A stretch of DNA of 64,000 nucleotides. Origin: Caprimulgus europaeus (Eukaryota; Chordata; Aves; Caprimulgiformes; Caprimulgidae). Below are positions 33,101-47,039 of the stretch, piece by piece. A program made the position numbers and the translations under genes. The notes beneath the pieces were generated by a model, which was not told the origin of the DNA, did not search any database, and saw nothing but the letters and a program-made list of their open reading frames with translations. The first letter of the stretch is position 1. Every line of letters begins with the position of its first letter. The stretch covers positions 23,077,686 to 23,141,685 of the forward strand of contig OU015527.1 in assembly GCA_907165065.1 (NCBI GenBank), in the 5' to 3' direction.

Positions 33101-36100
33101 TCAGCATAGAAGAAAAAAAGTTAGGAAATAAACTGGCTGATGCCAAATGTGTGAAATTGGCATGGTCAGGATACATATTACTGAGGCATCACAGGGAAAT
33201 TTGAAGAGAGAGAAAACTAGTTACAGAGAAATATAAAGCATCATAAAGAAAAGCCTTCTCAGATCCAATGCCTATCTCCTACCTGTTGATTTCAGTTGCC
33301 TTCTTTTATTTACTTTCTAACCTTAATATTGTGTCATATCAAACATCACATTGTAGTTACAGTTTTCGTTAAAATGTAATCAGCTTGATATTCATCCAGC
33401 ATTGTTTTAACTGATCTGTTTTAGAGCAGATTCATTTAAGCCTTGTGCAGAAATTGACTTAAAATTAAGTTATTGCTAATTATTATTTCCAATTTTTTGC
33501 AGGATTTACTGTTCATGATATTTTTCCTCAGCAACATGTCACTGCTAATTATAACTATTTTCTTTAACTATTTAATCAAATACAATTGATATTAATTTAA
33601 AAAATACTAAACTACACTGTAAGATAAACAAGACAAGTAACATTTTCAAGAACATCTTAATCCAAATTTTCAAGAGGGTTTCAAAACCCATTACTTCCAA
33701 AGGAATAAGGTGGATAAACTTCTACTTGCATTTGGTAGTAGTAATTTTCAGACATATATAAGACTCTAAATTCAGAAATACAGAGAAAGTCTTTAGGGGT
33801 AAATGGAGCATGAATTGATGAGCAATTAGAAGCAGATCACATATTCACTGGAAAGCTGCTCACCACATGAACTGAAATTGTATACTTGAGCTTTAGTTTG
33901 TAGATCCTAAGTATTAGTTCTCATTCTGAAAATAATTCAAGTTGGAGAGAAGCTGACCTGTCTATTTATCTATTTCATATGATTTGAAACCAATGAGTTA
34001 TGAAAATATTCTAGAAACGTATCTTACAATGCTTCCTTATAGTTTATCCATGGAAATAGTAAACAATATTTTATTTCTGTTCCTCTAATCCAAATTAGTC
34101 ATATGTATCAGTCTTTCTGGACCTTAAAGTAATTACAGATGTCAAGTTACTACATAAAAATATTTTATAAGTGGCTGCCTTATTCTCATTCGTTAAAGCA
34201 TTCGTTATAAGCTCCTTACTTTGTTTAGATTTAGGAGCCTAGATACTTCCATTTGAATTATACTTTATTTAGTGCTAAAGTACTGTCAATGTCAAAAATT
34301 AATATAAGATTCCTTTATTTCAGTACTCATCTGTACCAGTTGCCATTTGGCAACTGATTTCCTATTAATTCCCTATTTACCATTAATTATGTATTAAATT
34401 ATGATAAACCCTACAATATTGCTTTTAAGTTTATAATTCAATTTACTGCTAACCAGAGATGGCTTATCACCAAAGTTTCTTGATTTTATATTGAGAGAAG
34501 CTGGACTTCAACACATCTTGTAGCTGGTTTCAGTGGGCACTTTTCCTCTACTCTATTTTCTTAAGAATGCAGGAAAGGGAATTAGAAATCCAGTTTATTT
34601 TTGAAGAAGACAATATGATCTGATGGAGTGATTAAATAGCTAAGATGCAAAAAAGTAATTGAAACAGCTGGAGAAAGCCACCCCAGGAATACATGTGGCT
34701 GATATCCTCTTTTCCTTTTATGCACAGGCTGTTCTCATGAAGCTGCTTTAAGTAGTAGCTCTGGCTGAGAGACAGACTACAGTATGACATTACACAGTAT
34801 TTAAGTATTTATAAGATGATTTAAAGATAAGAGTAAAGTTTAGTTACTAACCAAGTCAATGATCTCTATACCTCAGTTGATGGAGTTAGTAGGAGATAAA
34901 ATAGTGAGATTAAGGGTCAGTGAAGTTGACATGAAAGTGAGTAATGTAGAAGATGTATATTCTCCAGAATAGAGATTTTCCAGAATAAGCTAGAGTCTTT
35001 GAATAGCAAATGTCTAAATGAATGAAACAACAAAGACTGAAAGAAGATGGATTAGAAAATGAAAGCATGAAAAACAATCTGCTGTTTTGACTTGCCTGAA
35101 AGGTAGGGGAAAATAAGAACAGAAGAATTAACACATACTTCTTAAAACAAATGTTTATAGAAAACTTTATGGCTGCATGCTTTATCATGCACAGGACAGT
35201 GAGCAGAGCACCTGGTGGCCTCCACAAAGCAATTATACTAAAGTTCCTTAATTATAATGATATAGATAAGATGTTACAGCTGGCTAGATGGAATAAAACT
35301 GTGATTTATTAATTCAGGTAAGTATTGCTGTTGTTATTTCTTGATTGCTGTATGAAAATACAAAGGAAGTAGAATCCATAGACATCCATCTGCATAGCTT
35401 TCCATCTATCCATACTGACAGGAATCTTTGGGATTATAAAATAGAATGTTTGTTTTATCCTGCTAAACTTAAAATTGATGTGTGTCAAACTAGATTGGGT
35501 TTTTTTTTTGCAGTACAGAAAGATTATCAGTCTTGATTTACAAGGGATGATTAAAAAATTTCACTATAAAACAGAAGTAGTGATATCTTGAATGTCCCAA
35601 TATACTTGTTTAATAATTTTCACAAGAGCAAGGGGTCCACAAAGCCCATTCTCAGTATTACTTCTGGATTTTATCCACAATGACAGTTTAATAGATAACA
35701 CCTATGCAGGACAGAACAGTCTTGAATTCTCTCACCTGAATTAGTATTTAATTTTAAATGCTTTAATATTATGAATTTTTTTTCTCATATACCTCTCCCC
35801 TTTTGGGGTGATGAGGAAAGGTACACACTTGACATATATTTCAGCAGGTTTCTGGACTCCTACAGGGTATGTACACACATACCTGCACACACATATACCT
35901 ACAGATACATCATCACTACATACACACACAATGCATGCACACACACACATTGCTAGATGGACATTGTCTAGCACTAGTTTGGGATGAAACCTGCAGTAAG
36001 GTGCTGTGGCTCAGACTTCCACAAAGTCAGGCACTCACCATCCAGTATACTCGCAGGAGAGCATAAAATTACAAGATTACTATGTAAAAAGGGGTTTTTA

Positions 36101-38312
36101 TCCACAGTCAGTTGTTGGCTCATTGTTAAAAAGCAAATAGTGACACAGTTGCCCATGCCCACCTAATCTCATGAAATATACACCTAATACTGGAAGCGGT
36201 TACTGCCACTGAACCTCAACTTTACAGAGGAACTTGCCTTAGAGATTTTATTAGGCATCTAGGAGGGTGAGAGAATTTCAGCACATCCATATCTTCAACA
36301 TTTCCTCTTAGGCATGTTAAGGATTTTGGTGCTTGGTGTGCTGGTTTCTGTGAATGCATTTTTGAGTGCCTAAATCTGCCCAAATCGCTGTGGGGAATTT
36401 AGTTACTTGATCTCAGCATTATGAATTTTACTTCTAAGAAAGAAATCTAACTTGAAGACATGACAATAGAAAGCATCACAATATCTATTCCCCTCTTGGG
36501 ACAGTAGAAAGCATCACAACATCTAATCCTCTCTTGGCATTTGATCTGAGAGCTTCACAGATTCATAGAGTGGAAATTATCATGCCACCTTAATAGCCTC
36601 TCAGCCCATCCTCTTGTATGTTCACAAGATGTCTATCATTCTTATTGAGTAGTGTTGCCTGTTTGAGGTACACATACTTCCACTTGCAACTATATTTATC
36701 TAAGATTTCTATCCAAGAATTATGCAAGTTGAACAAAATATTTTTGCCTTTAAAATATCTATGGAGTAAATATTTCATAAATATTTTGTATTGCCATTTC
36801 CCCTACGGAATCTTCTAGTAGAGAGTTAATAGAAAGAGCATAATTCATCATGATATTTTAAAATGACAAGTCCATGCTAGGCTGAAATGGAATTTTTGCA
36901 CCTCTGGTGTAAAATTTGCAAGCAATATTATTTAATTGCCTAAAGGGATTTTTTTTTTCTTTAAAGAATAATAAGAAAGTAAGTGGACAGTCAAGTGAAA
37001 GCAAATGAAACTGTCTGCAAATAACAATATCTCCCTTGCATTTCTGTCACATGTTGCATTTCACTAGAATCTCCCCTCTCCAAACAAATAAACAGATTGA
37101 AAGGATCAAAAAGCTGGACAGATACAGCAGCTTGTATCCCTTGATAGGCCAGGAGCAGATAATGAAGAGAAAGGAATCACCTTATTTATTAATAGTTACC
37201 ACTTCTAGATATAAAAACCGGACAAAAATGGCTGTATAGACATGATCATAGCAGTAAGGACAGAACAATCTGAAAGACTAACACATATGTGTTCTTCCAT
37301 TGTTTGGGAAAGTAGCTCAAAAGCCTAAAGAAAACTTTGAAAACACACTCCTCCAGAATACCTGTTCCAGATTGCCAGCCCGGATAGATATACTGCAAAA
37401 TGCAGAGCCTATTAGCAAGCATGCAGTCAGTTTTGGAAAGGAGAAAAGCAAGATGGTGAAGTCTTTATATGACAATACAGGTTTAACTCAAAATGAATTT
37501 TACAATTTGTGAGTCAGATTACTGTGCACATACTGTGACAAATATAACTTCACATTGTTTGTCTAAATCATATGTATGTTTGTAGGGTATAATTCCAGTA
37601 ATCAGAAGTCTACAAATTGTATTTTCAGTCAGATACCCCAAATACTCTTGAGCAAGTTTGGAATTTAACACCATATAAGTAAAGATATAAGGCTCAACAG
37701 ACCCTCAACTCAGTAGCATCCCATTATATAAATCACAAAATCTGGAAGTACAGAATTGTGATAGACAGCATTCACTGGGAAGCACAGAAGGTCTTGCAGA
37801 TTAATAAGTCGTCTGTACTTCCTCTATAAGCTATTTATTATGCTGATCCCAGAACATACATGATATCCTACAGAGGCAGTGTTTGTTCGTATCAGTTCAT
37901 GCTTCACACATTCCCTTCTAATTAGGCAGAACACTAAAGCTGATGGCTCAGTTACTGTACATTCACAAACTGAATTTTCATTAGACAAGATACCGCTGCT
38001 TTTATACTCTAAGTACAGTTATCATATAAGGATACTGACAGACCATTGAGATAGGAGCTTTATCAGTAATAATTTCAATAATATGTAAGAAAAAGTTAAA
38101 CATACATTATCATGATCTGGTCCTAGAAGACACTGAGGAAATGCATTAGACACACATCACCTATTTTAATTACTGTTTTTAAAGCTTCACTAGTTCTTTT
38201 ATCCTTTGTACTTAACAAGCTTTTATCACGTTTTTGAATTATCTCTAAAATAAATTTTTCTTCTCTATTTTTTGTAGAAGTTATGAAGTAACTAAAATAT
38301 TTTCTTTCCAAT
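30177..38312. other. Long repeat-poor AT-rich interval (about 8.1 kb)
   Basis: No CR1, LTR or gene recognised across about 8 kb, in contrast to the repeat density on both sides. It holds a CA-rich microsatellite (35,868-35,955) and scattered homopolymers (32,101-32,111). Frames such as 31,643-32,038 (131 codons) and 32,109-32,630 (173 codons, minus, phenylalanine- and leucine-rich) have no recognised homology. TAAT-rich segments (for example 33,300-34,480) could be conserved non-coding DNA, but this needs an alignment. Confidence 0.4.
35868..35955 (+). repeat. CA-rich imperfect microsatellite
   Basis: Alternating ACAC and ATAC/TACA units, with the purest stretch at about 35,938-35,949. Confidence 0.8.
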
Positions 38313-39010
38313 TGTCCCAGTTTTGCTAGGATAAATTTCTTCTTGGCATAGCTAAGCTGTGCTATTCTAGCTATTCTTAGTTAAGCGAAGTTAGAATAGC
38401 TGTGCTTTGGTTTCATTGTAGGACTTGCTATGAGAAGAACTTTGATAAAAGTACTGATGTCATTAGTTGCTGCTGGAGCTCAAGGCCACCGTGTTTGGCC
38501 GCTTCACAGCTGCATTAGGACTGGGAGGGAGAAGCGCAGTGAACAGCAAAGCCCAGAGCTGGCATTTGGATGTGCCAATGAAATATTCCAGATCAGATCC
38601 CGTCAGGTTTAGTGTATTATCTGGGACTGACTAGAAAGGGGGTGATTCTCCCTGGCTTTTGCTCGGGCTCTTGCTCTTCCGGAATTGAGGTTTCGGTTTG
38701 AGATTGTCTCTCCTCTGGGATCAAGCAGGGTTTAGTCAGTGGGTGGTGAGCAGTTTGCACTGGTTATCACTCATTTGTATATTTTATTACAGTTAACATT
38801 ATCACTACTATTTTACTATAAGGGGCTTTTAAAGTTTTATTTTGTTTCTGTTATTAAACTGTTCTTAGCTCAACCTACGAGCCTCCTTATCCTTGCCCCA
38901 AATCCTCTCCCCTATTCAGTGGAGGGCAGGGTGGGGGGCGGGCAGAGCAAGAAGTGGGTGAACGACTGTGTTGGTGGCTGGCCAAGGACTAGCCCAGTGA
39001 AACTATCACA
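38313..39010 (+). mobile_element. Solo LTR, group L, with perfect 5-bp target duplication
   Basis: LTR fossil of 698 bp, starting TGTCCCAGTTTTGC and ending AAACTATCACA (TG...CA). CCAAT occurs directly before (38,308-38,312) and directly after (39,011-39,015), a clean 5-bp target duplication as in class III/ERVL-like elements. The promoter region has a CCAAT box (38,575-38,579) and a GTGTATTAT TATA-like site (38,612-38,620); ATTAAA lies at 38,853-38,858. Its middle is about 95% identical by eye to 46,506-46,640 (about six differences over roughly 138 bases). It looks like a whole LTR with no internal region, that is, a solo LTR formed by recombination between the two LTRs. Confidence 0.92.
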
Positions 39011-42000
39011 CCAATATATCAACGGTAAGATTTTAGTGCATCCCCAAAGGACTTCAAGTGCTCCAAATGTCTTCAAGTAAAGCCTAGAAAGAAATACTAC
39101 CCATAGTTAAATAGCTTCAAGGGCAATTTCACTGAGGTGTAATGGGTCTTCTGCCCAGCACAACAAGGAAGAAGTACCTAGTAGAACATAAATATTACAG
39201 TCATGGATGTAGAAGTCAGTTTAACAGAGTGGAGTTTATTACATTGTTTTAGTTGCATAAATGTTGATGGAGCTTTGTAAAAATATATAGTCACCCCTGC
39301 TAAAGTTATTTTCTGATAATTTTCTTATTATTAGCTTGCATTTTTAAAAAGCATCTGGCAAAATCTAAAACAATCCCACTTACATATCACAAACACAGCC
39401 ACAGCGAATACCATATGTAGACATAAAACTAGAAGAACATTAAAATAAAATAATGTAAATGTCTGACAAGTTCTTAGGCTTACAAGAAGGCATCCAAATG
39501 TCTTTACTTCTTACCTACCCATTCAAACCTTGATGCCAAAAATGACTTATATGCTGACAGCTCTGTTTTGAACATTCCCAAAGAATAAGCATCTAGGACC
39601 TTTGTTCTGTCTAAGATTGTTTGAGCTTCACAGGCAATATTTTCTTCCTATGCTGATATGCAATGGGGATCCCATTCCACTGGATGTACTATCTGATACT
39701 TAATATGTCTTGGTTTCACTGAATAGCAAAGGCGCACTGGTAATTTGATTTAAAACACATACACATGAGAAGGGCTTGCCTATCTTCTGCCTATTAATGC
39801 AGAATTAAGAGACTTCCATGTGGAAGTTACAATCCAAAATCCCATTTGGTGCTGATTATAGACTATACTGTGAGTCTGTGAAAAACTTGTAACATACATT
39901 ACTGTGAATCCTATGGTAAGGTTTTATTCTACCTGGATAGGCAGCTCCTGTCCCTCCTTCCATGACTCTCTGTGTACTACATTAGGAAGCTTTTGCATAA
40001 AAACCATAAATAGAACTAAAGTAGGATTGTAAACATACATTAGGCTTTCTTTATGATAGCTTTACAACAGTGGTAGAAATGCAAGTGTTTGCTTCAATTT
40101 TCTTTGGCATTTTTTGCTTCCATCTTCATTAATTTCCTACATGAACTCTGTCAGCTGGACATGGAGGTTTCAGTAGCACCCATCTACATCATTACAATAA
40201 AGGTACAACATGCATGAATAATAAAGGCCATTTCATACTGTTTTAGTTCCCCAAATACTATACTTTATTGGTGTATATCAGATAAGGCAGTCACCACAAA
40301 TAAGCAACATCTTTTTATTTATCTAAATTTATAATTCTGGATCTTATACTTGTTTTATTGACAACAGTATTCACTAAAACCTCATTTACCAGATGTTTGG
40401 TTTTTTTAATTAGATCCATTATGCTCATGCCCTTTAGAGGCTATAAACCTCCACATTTCTAACAGCTAGAAGTGAGTCTGTTTAAGCTCAAAATAAAGAT
40501 TTGTTTCATTTTGGAACAAAAGACTCCAAGCTTAATTCCACTGTTATGTGAAGTGTCATCAGTAAATATGGCACAGGATAGACAACTTTTAAATATTCAT
40601 CTTACTATAAACCCTTCAGATGACAAGCAAATTAGTCTAGAAGCTTTTTAAAATCTCAGATAAAAACAGAAATCACACTTCATAAATAACTTCTTCAGTC
40701 AAAGTGCAAAGTAGAGGATGAAGGGACCCAAAAATATTAGAGTATGTGTTGAAAATAATAGTAAATTGAGAATGACAACAATGTGAATTTGAAAGCCAGA
40801 TCAAGGGTCTTACAAATGCAGCAAATAACCTAGTAGTTGTAAATCTTTGTTGTAGCTTGTAAATAACGATAACTATGTAATTTTTGTTTGTTCTGCTGAA
40901 GATTGACTATATATTTCTGTGCACAGAGCTTGAAATCTTAGTAAATGAATTAATATAACCAAAATGGAACAGTATTGTCTTTTAATCTTGAAATAAAATC
41001 AGTACATTAATAGATGAATAACAACCTGGAATGAATCAACTAATTCAATTCCTGGAAATCCACAGGTATGATATCTAATGTAGTACCATCTCTCTAAAAC
41101 AGTAACCCCAGAGAGCAGGACAGGGCTTGGCATCAACATAAGACTTCAACCGTACAATTTTAGTATTCTGTTTTTCAAGCGACAGTTATGACTAACTCTT
41201 ATCTTGCCTAAATATTCTCTTGGGATATGGAACATCTAGTAACTATTACTCTTCCTTTTTATGGTGACCTAGTTTTATGTATATGCTCACAACTTACTGT
41301 GAACAGTGACTAAGTAATCTCTAGAAATATATCAATGGTCACAATAATGTTTTAATAGAATTTCAATGTTACTATAAATTTATGGACAGTAGTAATAAGT
41401 GAACAAACATTTATAAAGAATAAAGAAAGAATCATTCTTTAGTTTGCATGGTATCTTATCAGACATTTAGAAACAAGTGTAGATTATAGATGTAGTAGTT
41501 TTTGTTGCAGCTGGTATGACATTCAAAGAAGAACAAAAAATAGATCATGTCACTGAAAGACTCCTTCCCAGAGCAATGAGCAGGGATCAAAAGCTGCTGT
41601 TTCAGATACCACATATCATCAGTTTTAGTTGCTAACTCCAACGATAGTTTTGCTTTGGACACTTGGCTCTTGGGTTGGTACAGTGAGAAGATTTTTTTTT
41701 TTGCTCCCTTTTAGACTGACGGGACAGCAAAGACTTCCATTTTGATGTGGATGCTGAAGGAAGACACATCGTATTGGTATTTATGAATACCTAAATTCAC
41801 AGCTGAGATACCAGTTTTTTCATCCTTGGGTACTTCCATAGAATTATTTGAAACAAAATAGACATTCAGTTGTTTTGCCCTGATAGCATGAACACAGTAA
41901 CAGTTTGATCATAAACCATATAGGCATAGACCAAAGATCGACTCTTTCCACTACTTGTTCTGAATATGTCTTGTTTCTATTAGCAAAAACTGTGTTTCAA

Positions 42001-43289
42001 AGATGACATGAACAACATCTGGAAAGGAGATGTCCTCACAGGGGCTGCATCAAATATCATCATCCCCCTCCTATTCCTGATGCTTAACCTGCCTAATTTC
42101 CTCTCTTGTTCAGTGTATGCTCAGTGACCAAACAACTAATTTCTGCCCTGCCTGCCCACCCCGCCCCCTGGCTTAAACTTCTCACATTTTCACTTACATT
42201 TTCTTTATCCAAACAAATTTTAAAATAATAATCACCTCCTTACTTTTAGAAAGCAGAAGTAATTGACTTTATTTGATCAGATAAAAGTAATTCTTGATGA
42301 CACATCTCATTCATATTTATATACATTTCTTAGGTATCAGTCAAGCTTAATTTAAGGAATGCTTTGCATGGTTTGAATTTACACATGGAAATCCTGTTCA
42401 TGTAAGCCAGCATAGCTATAGTGACACAACTTTTAAAGTAAGATCCAAAATACCTTCTTCAGATGATGTACTTTTGATTTCGCAACACTGAGTATATGTG
42501 AAAATAGTAATATAGGCCATTTTTAGGAGATTTTTCTTTAACTAGTTGCTATCATGCTTCTATACCACTTTTGGTATCCAAATAACAGTTTTACTTCATA
42601 GTTTTAATCAATATTTCACAGTGTAGAACATCTATCTTTGCCAAGATTAGATCATAAACTGTAGGAATCTTCTTCATTCTTGTTATTCTTTTGTCAACAC
42701 AAAATATAAATTTTTATTTCATGAGGAGAGACACAGTTTTCTTTGCTGGACCTACAGGTACTGATCAGATTAATTTTTACCCTGAAAGTTATATTGTTTT
42801 AAAATAGCATTTCATCTTCTTTTCAAATTAAGGCCAGCTGTCTTATTTTTACCTTCTAAATTTAGGAAGCAACATCAAGCTCTGTGGGAAAACCTAAAAA
42901 ACTAAGGAATTGTTTTTCCATGTATGCTGAAGTATTCTCAATTAGCCATTTTTTTTAACCACTCTTACAATTTGGCCTAAGATCAATCCCACTGAAATGC
43001 CAAATTTACAGGACATTTGGGCTTCTTTACACATGCTGATATGAACCCTGCAGAAGTTCTACTGCTACTACAGCACAGCACATTTCAGAAGTTTTCTCCA
43101 GCCCTACAGATATAAATAAGAACAACTTTTGTAAGCTCGAGACAAAAAAAACCCCATGATGTCACCCTAAAACAAGACATCTTTTCAATATCAGATTAAA
43201 TTTCTAAATGCAAACTTGCATCATATAAAACCACTCTCCCTCACACTGGTGTTTCCACGTCATTCAAACAAGGACTGGTGTAGGAAGTA
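39011..43289. other. Repeat-poor AT-rich non-coding stretch
   Basis: No gene or transposon recognised. A pyrimidine-rich, GC-richer patch lies at about 42,050-42,175. Only chance-length frames occur. Confidence 0.45.
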
Positions 43290-44084
43290 AAAGGAGTAAG
43301 ACTTTCATTTCTCCTATATATCTATGTGGAAAGTCTTTTGCAGTCTGATTTGAAACAGTTGACTTCTCCATTTCATTATGTCTTTGTCTTCTGTTGGAGG
43401 AGAGTCAAACAGAATATGAGAGACTGAAAGAGTTAATGTATGTCTCAAACATTGTAGCAAGACAAGTTCTGCACAGCAACAAGTTGTGTATAACAAAATT
43501 AATAATAAGAGGAGCAATTAGCAAGATGCAGAAGGTGATTAGCATGATGCAGAAATCTGTTGGAGGATGTGCAGTTCTGTGTTCTGCAAAAAACCACCAA
43601 ATATGGCCAAAGGTCATACAGAGTTCATTGGAGGAAGGGGCTCAGTGACCACCAATTCTGGTCCAATCAGGGTTCACATCTTGTTAACCTGGGAATATAC
43701 TTAATATAAAACTGTTAGTGTGATACACAACAACTATAATAATGATGATATGCAATTCATTGGCTAGTTTCGTCAAAAATCAAGTCCCCCTGAGGTATAC
43801 ATTGAATTTCTCCATCTTTCTGCGTCACCAACCAGGTACATCCAAGTCCTTCAGCAAAAGTAATCCCACAAATGGGCTTACCTTTACCTGAGGCAGGAAT
43901 AACCCACACTGCATTCCCCCCATGCACTACAGGGACTTTTTCCCCTTCCACAGTATGTAAAAGTTTTGATTGGGCAGGGCCAGCTCAATTGGCAAATCAT
44001 CTAGTATTAACTAACCAGGTGGCTTTTGATAAGTGTGTGTCCCAGTGTTTGAAAGTTCTACCACCCATTGCTTTGAGTGTGCTA
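43290..44084 (-). mobile_element. ERV internal stub behind a minus-strand LTR (broken)
   Basis: Read on the minus strand, this follows the group L LTR. The frame 43,757-43,951 (64 codons) includes VWVIPASGKGKPICGITFAE, which I recall as typical of junk ORFs from avian class III endogenous retroviruses, near the 3' end of pol; that assignment is from memory and is not proven here. Further along, a hydrophobic stretch lies in the frame 43,405-43,617. No second LTR is visible. Most of the internal region is missing, so the element is a deleted, broken fossil with several breaks, old by its divergence. Confidence 0.5.
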
Positions 44085-44714
44085 GTAGCCAAGACAGCCG
44101 TTCACCCACTTCCCCCCCACCCCAGGGGATAAGGGAGAGGATTAGGGGGGGCAAGGATAAGGAGTCTTGCAGGTTGAGATAAGGACAGTTTAATAATAGA
44201 AAGAAAACTTAAAATAATACTAATATTAAACCAGTAGTGATAATGATAACAGTAACAAAATATACAAGTGAATGACACCCAATGCTATAGCTCACCCCCC
44301 TCCTGACCGAGCCCGGCCTGTTCCTGGATAACGATCCCGGAGGAGCGACAATCCCGAACTGAAACCGCAATCCCGGAAGAATCAGAGTGTGAACGAAAAG
44401 CCAGAGAGCTAAAAAAGGAAGAGACCCTCCCTAATATACTGGACATGATGTGATATGGCATGGAATATCCCATTGGCATATCCAAATACCAATTTGGTTT
44501 ACTAGTTTAAATATTCTTCATCCCCTTAAATCTTGTGCTTGTGGATTAACATAACACAAAGTCCTTCACTTCCAGCAACGAAAATGTTAACACTGGTGTG
44601 TTATCAGTGTCTCTCTCATAAGTCCCAGCTGAAAGCAAAACACACCACTGTTCTAGCTACTGAAAAAAAACCCAACCCAGCTCTGTTCCAGCTAAAAACC
44701 AGGATACCATGACA
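44085..44714 (-). mobile_element. Group L LTR, minus strand
   Basis: Read on the minus strand it begins TGTCATGGTATCCTGG, followed by a diverged form of the shared 5' block. It contains GGATATGCCAATGGG (CCAAT box, minus strand, near 44,470-44,474) and AGTATATTAGGGAG. A run equivalent to TTTCTTTCTATTATTAAAC lies near 44,188-44,206, supplying ATTAAA. The high-coordinate end abuts the CR1 at 44,715 exactly; the low-coordinate end is blurred and passes into the internal stub. Divergence from the 38 kb and 46 kb copies is clear by eye, so it is an older or separate subfamily. Confidence 0.78.
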
Positions 44715-45052
44715 GAAGGTGACTCCACCACCTCCCTGGGCAGTCTGTTCCAATGCTTGACTACCCTTTTGGTGAAAAAGTTTTTCCTAATACCCAGTCT
44801 AAACCTCACCTGGTGAAACTTGAGGCCATTTCCTCTCATTCTATTGCTTGTTACCTGGGAGAAGAGACTGACCCCCTACCTCTCTACACCCTCCTTTCAG
44901 GTCGCTGTAGAGAGCAACAAGGTCTCCCTACAGCTTCCTTTTCTCCAGGCTAAACAACCCCAACTCCCTCAGTCGCTCCTCATAGGACTTGTTATTCAGG
45001 GTCTTCACCATCTTCATTGCCCTTCTTTGGATGTGTAACAGCACTGAGATGT
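44715..45052 (-). mobile_element. CR1 LINE fragment abutting the LTR
   Basis: Antisense CR1: GACTCCACCACCTCCCTGGG, AACTTGAGGCCATTTCCTCT, TTCTCCAGGCTAAACAACCC and CTTCATTGCCCTTCTTTGGA. The minus frame 44,657-44,839 reads [20 protein letters not shown] and [17 protein letters not shown]. The last part of the CR1 3' UTR with the octamer tail is absent at the LTR border, so the LTR probably landed in the CR1 and the other part was lost. Confidence 0.9.
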
Positions 45053-45642
45053 AGAATCCCTCTTCTTCCCAATCAGCTTGTTCCCTTTAATGATAATGCA
45101 GTTTGTTCCCTAGACCCCAATGTTCATTACAGTTTCTCAGCAAAAGTTAAATGATCTCAAGCCAAATCTGTGCGAACTAGCTGAAATCAAATCATCAGTA
45201 GGAGCAAACATTGAGATTAGCTGGTATTCCCACAGAGCAACCTCAGCTAAATACTCAGCTGAGAAGGAAATATACTTGGTTGCAAGGCTAAAGTAGTTGC
45301 AAACAAGTAAATGAGAATAATGATATCTTTACATTTCAGATACAACTGTGAGTTTAGTATATTATCATCTGCTATAAGAGCTGAAGCTGCAGGTGGCTTC
45401 AGCCTTGAGCAATTAATTCCTGACCTTGAGTGAAAAATAAAACGAAGTGCAAAATAATGTTAAAGAATTATTATTTTTTTAACTTCTTCTTTTTTTTTTT
45501 TTTTTTTTTTTAACATACTCTTTAGTAAAGAAAGAAAGAGAGAACCTGAACACTTGCATTTTCCATTCTAAACCATTACTCATTGCCAGGAAGATTTATT
45601 TAAAGAAAAATCAAACATCTAAAATTTAAAATAGGGTAACAG
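45053..45642. other. Non-coding stretch with a poly-T run
   Basis: AT-rich; a 22-base T run lies at 45,490-45,511. No gene seen. Confidence 0.5.
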
Positions 45643-46068
<426 letters not shown>

Positions 46069-46383
46069 GCAAGACTGATAAGGCAAACAAGTGCAATAGT
46101 TTTACATTAAAAATTAGGAAATAAAAAAATAAATACATAATCACAGACTGTCCTTGCATGCCATCATCTGCATATCTAATAAAACAAGAGTCAATTACAG
46201 CTTCTTTAAACGGGTCATCAGTTAAACAGAGAGCTTGCATATGAGAAAATATTTTTCTATGTATATTGGCAGAATACAGTTTTTAAATTCATGGCATCCT
46301 CTGGATAACAATAGTAGCAAGACTAAGAGATGTCATTTTTCGCTGGACTTTTGCTTTGTTTCTTAGAGCTTATGCTATAATTT
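46069..46383. other. Short non-coding stretch
   Basis: Nothing recognised between the microsatellite and the next LTR. Confidence 0.5.
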
Positions 46384-47039
46384 TGTCCTGGTTTTACTAG
46401 GATAGAGTTAATTCTCTTTTTAGTAATTTAGTTTATTTTAGTATTTTAGTTTCAGTGTTTCAGTTCAGACTTATTGTGAGAAGAACATTGATAACAGTGC
46501 TGGTGTTGTGAGTTGCTGCTGGAGCTCAAGGCCACCGTGTTTGGCTGCTTCACAGCTGCATCAGGACTGGGAGGGAGAAGCGCAGTGAATAGCAAAGCCC
46601 AGAACTGGCATTTGGATGTGCCAATGAAATATTCCAGATCATATCACGTCATGCCAGTATATGAACCAGGGCTGACCGGAAGACAGGGCACTTCTCTTCT
46701 GGGGGTACCTCTCTGGGGGATCACTCGGGCTCACTCTTCCAGGGTTTCGGTTTTGGGACTGTCTCTCCTCCAGGATCGTTAGCTGGCACAGGCCAGGCAT
46801 CAGTCAGCGGGCGGTGAGCACTGTGTATCACTCATTTGTATAATTCTGTTATCACTGTTGTTATCATTATAATTTCATTTTAATTAGTAAATAGTTTTTA
46901 TCTCAACCCATGAGTCTCCTTGCCCTTCTTTCCAATTCTCTCCCCTACTCCCTGGGTGAGGGAGGGGGAGGGTGATAGAGCAGGCTGTGTTTGGCTGCAA
47001 GCTGCAAGCAAAAGGGGTGAATCCACCCAAACCACCACA
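46384..47039 (+). mobile_element. Solo LTR, group L (ERVL-like)
   Basis: LTR fossil starting TGTCCTGGTTTTACTAGG, then GATAGAGTTAATTCTC, and ending AAACCACCACA. Promoter-region motifs: CCAAT (46,621-46,625), CACGTCAT (46,645-46,652, CRE-like) and an AGTATATGAA TATA-like site. Very similar to 38,313-39,010 in its middle. I see no clear target duplication. No internal region follows. The 89-codon frame 46,513-46,782 lies inside it and is not a gene. Confidence 0.88.

Noticed and set aside
36545-36620. Possible very old CR1-like 3' end (CAGATTCATAGAGTGG)
   Set aside because: Only a short, weak resemblance; too little to call without an alignment.
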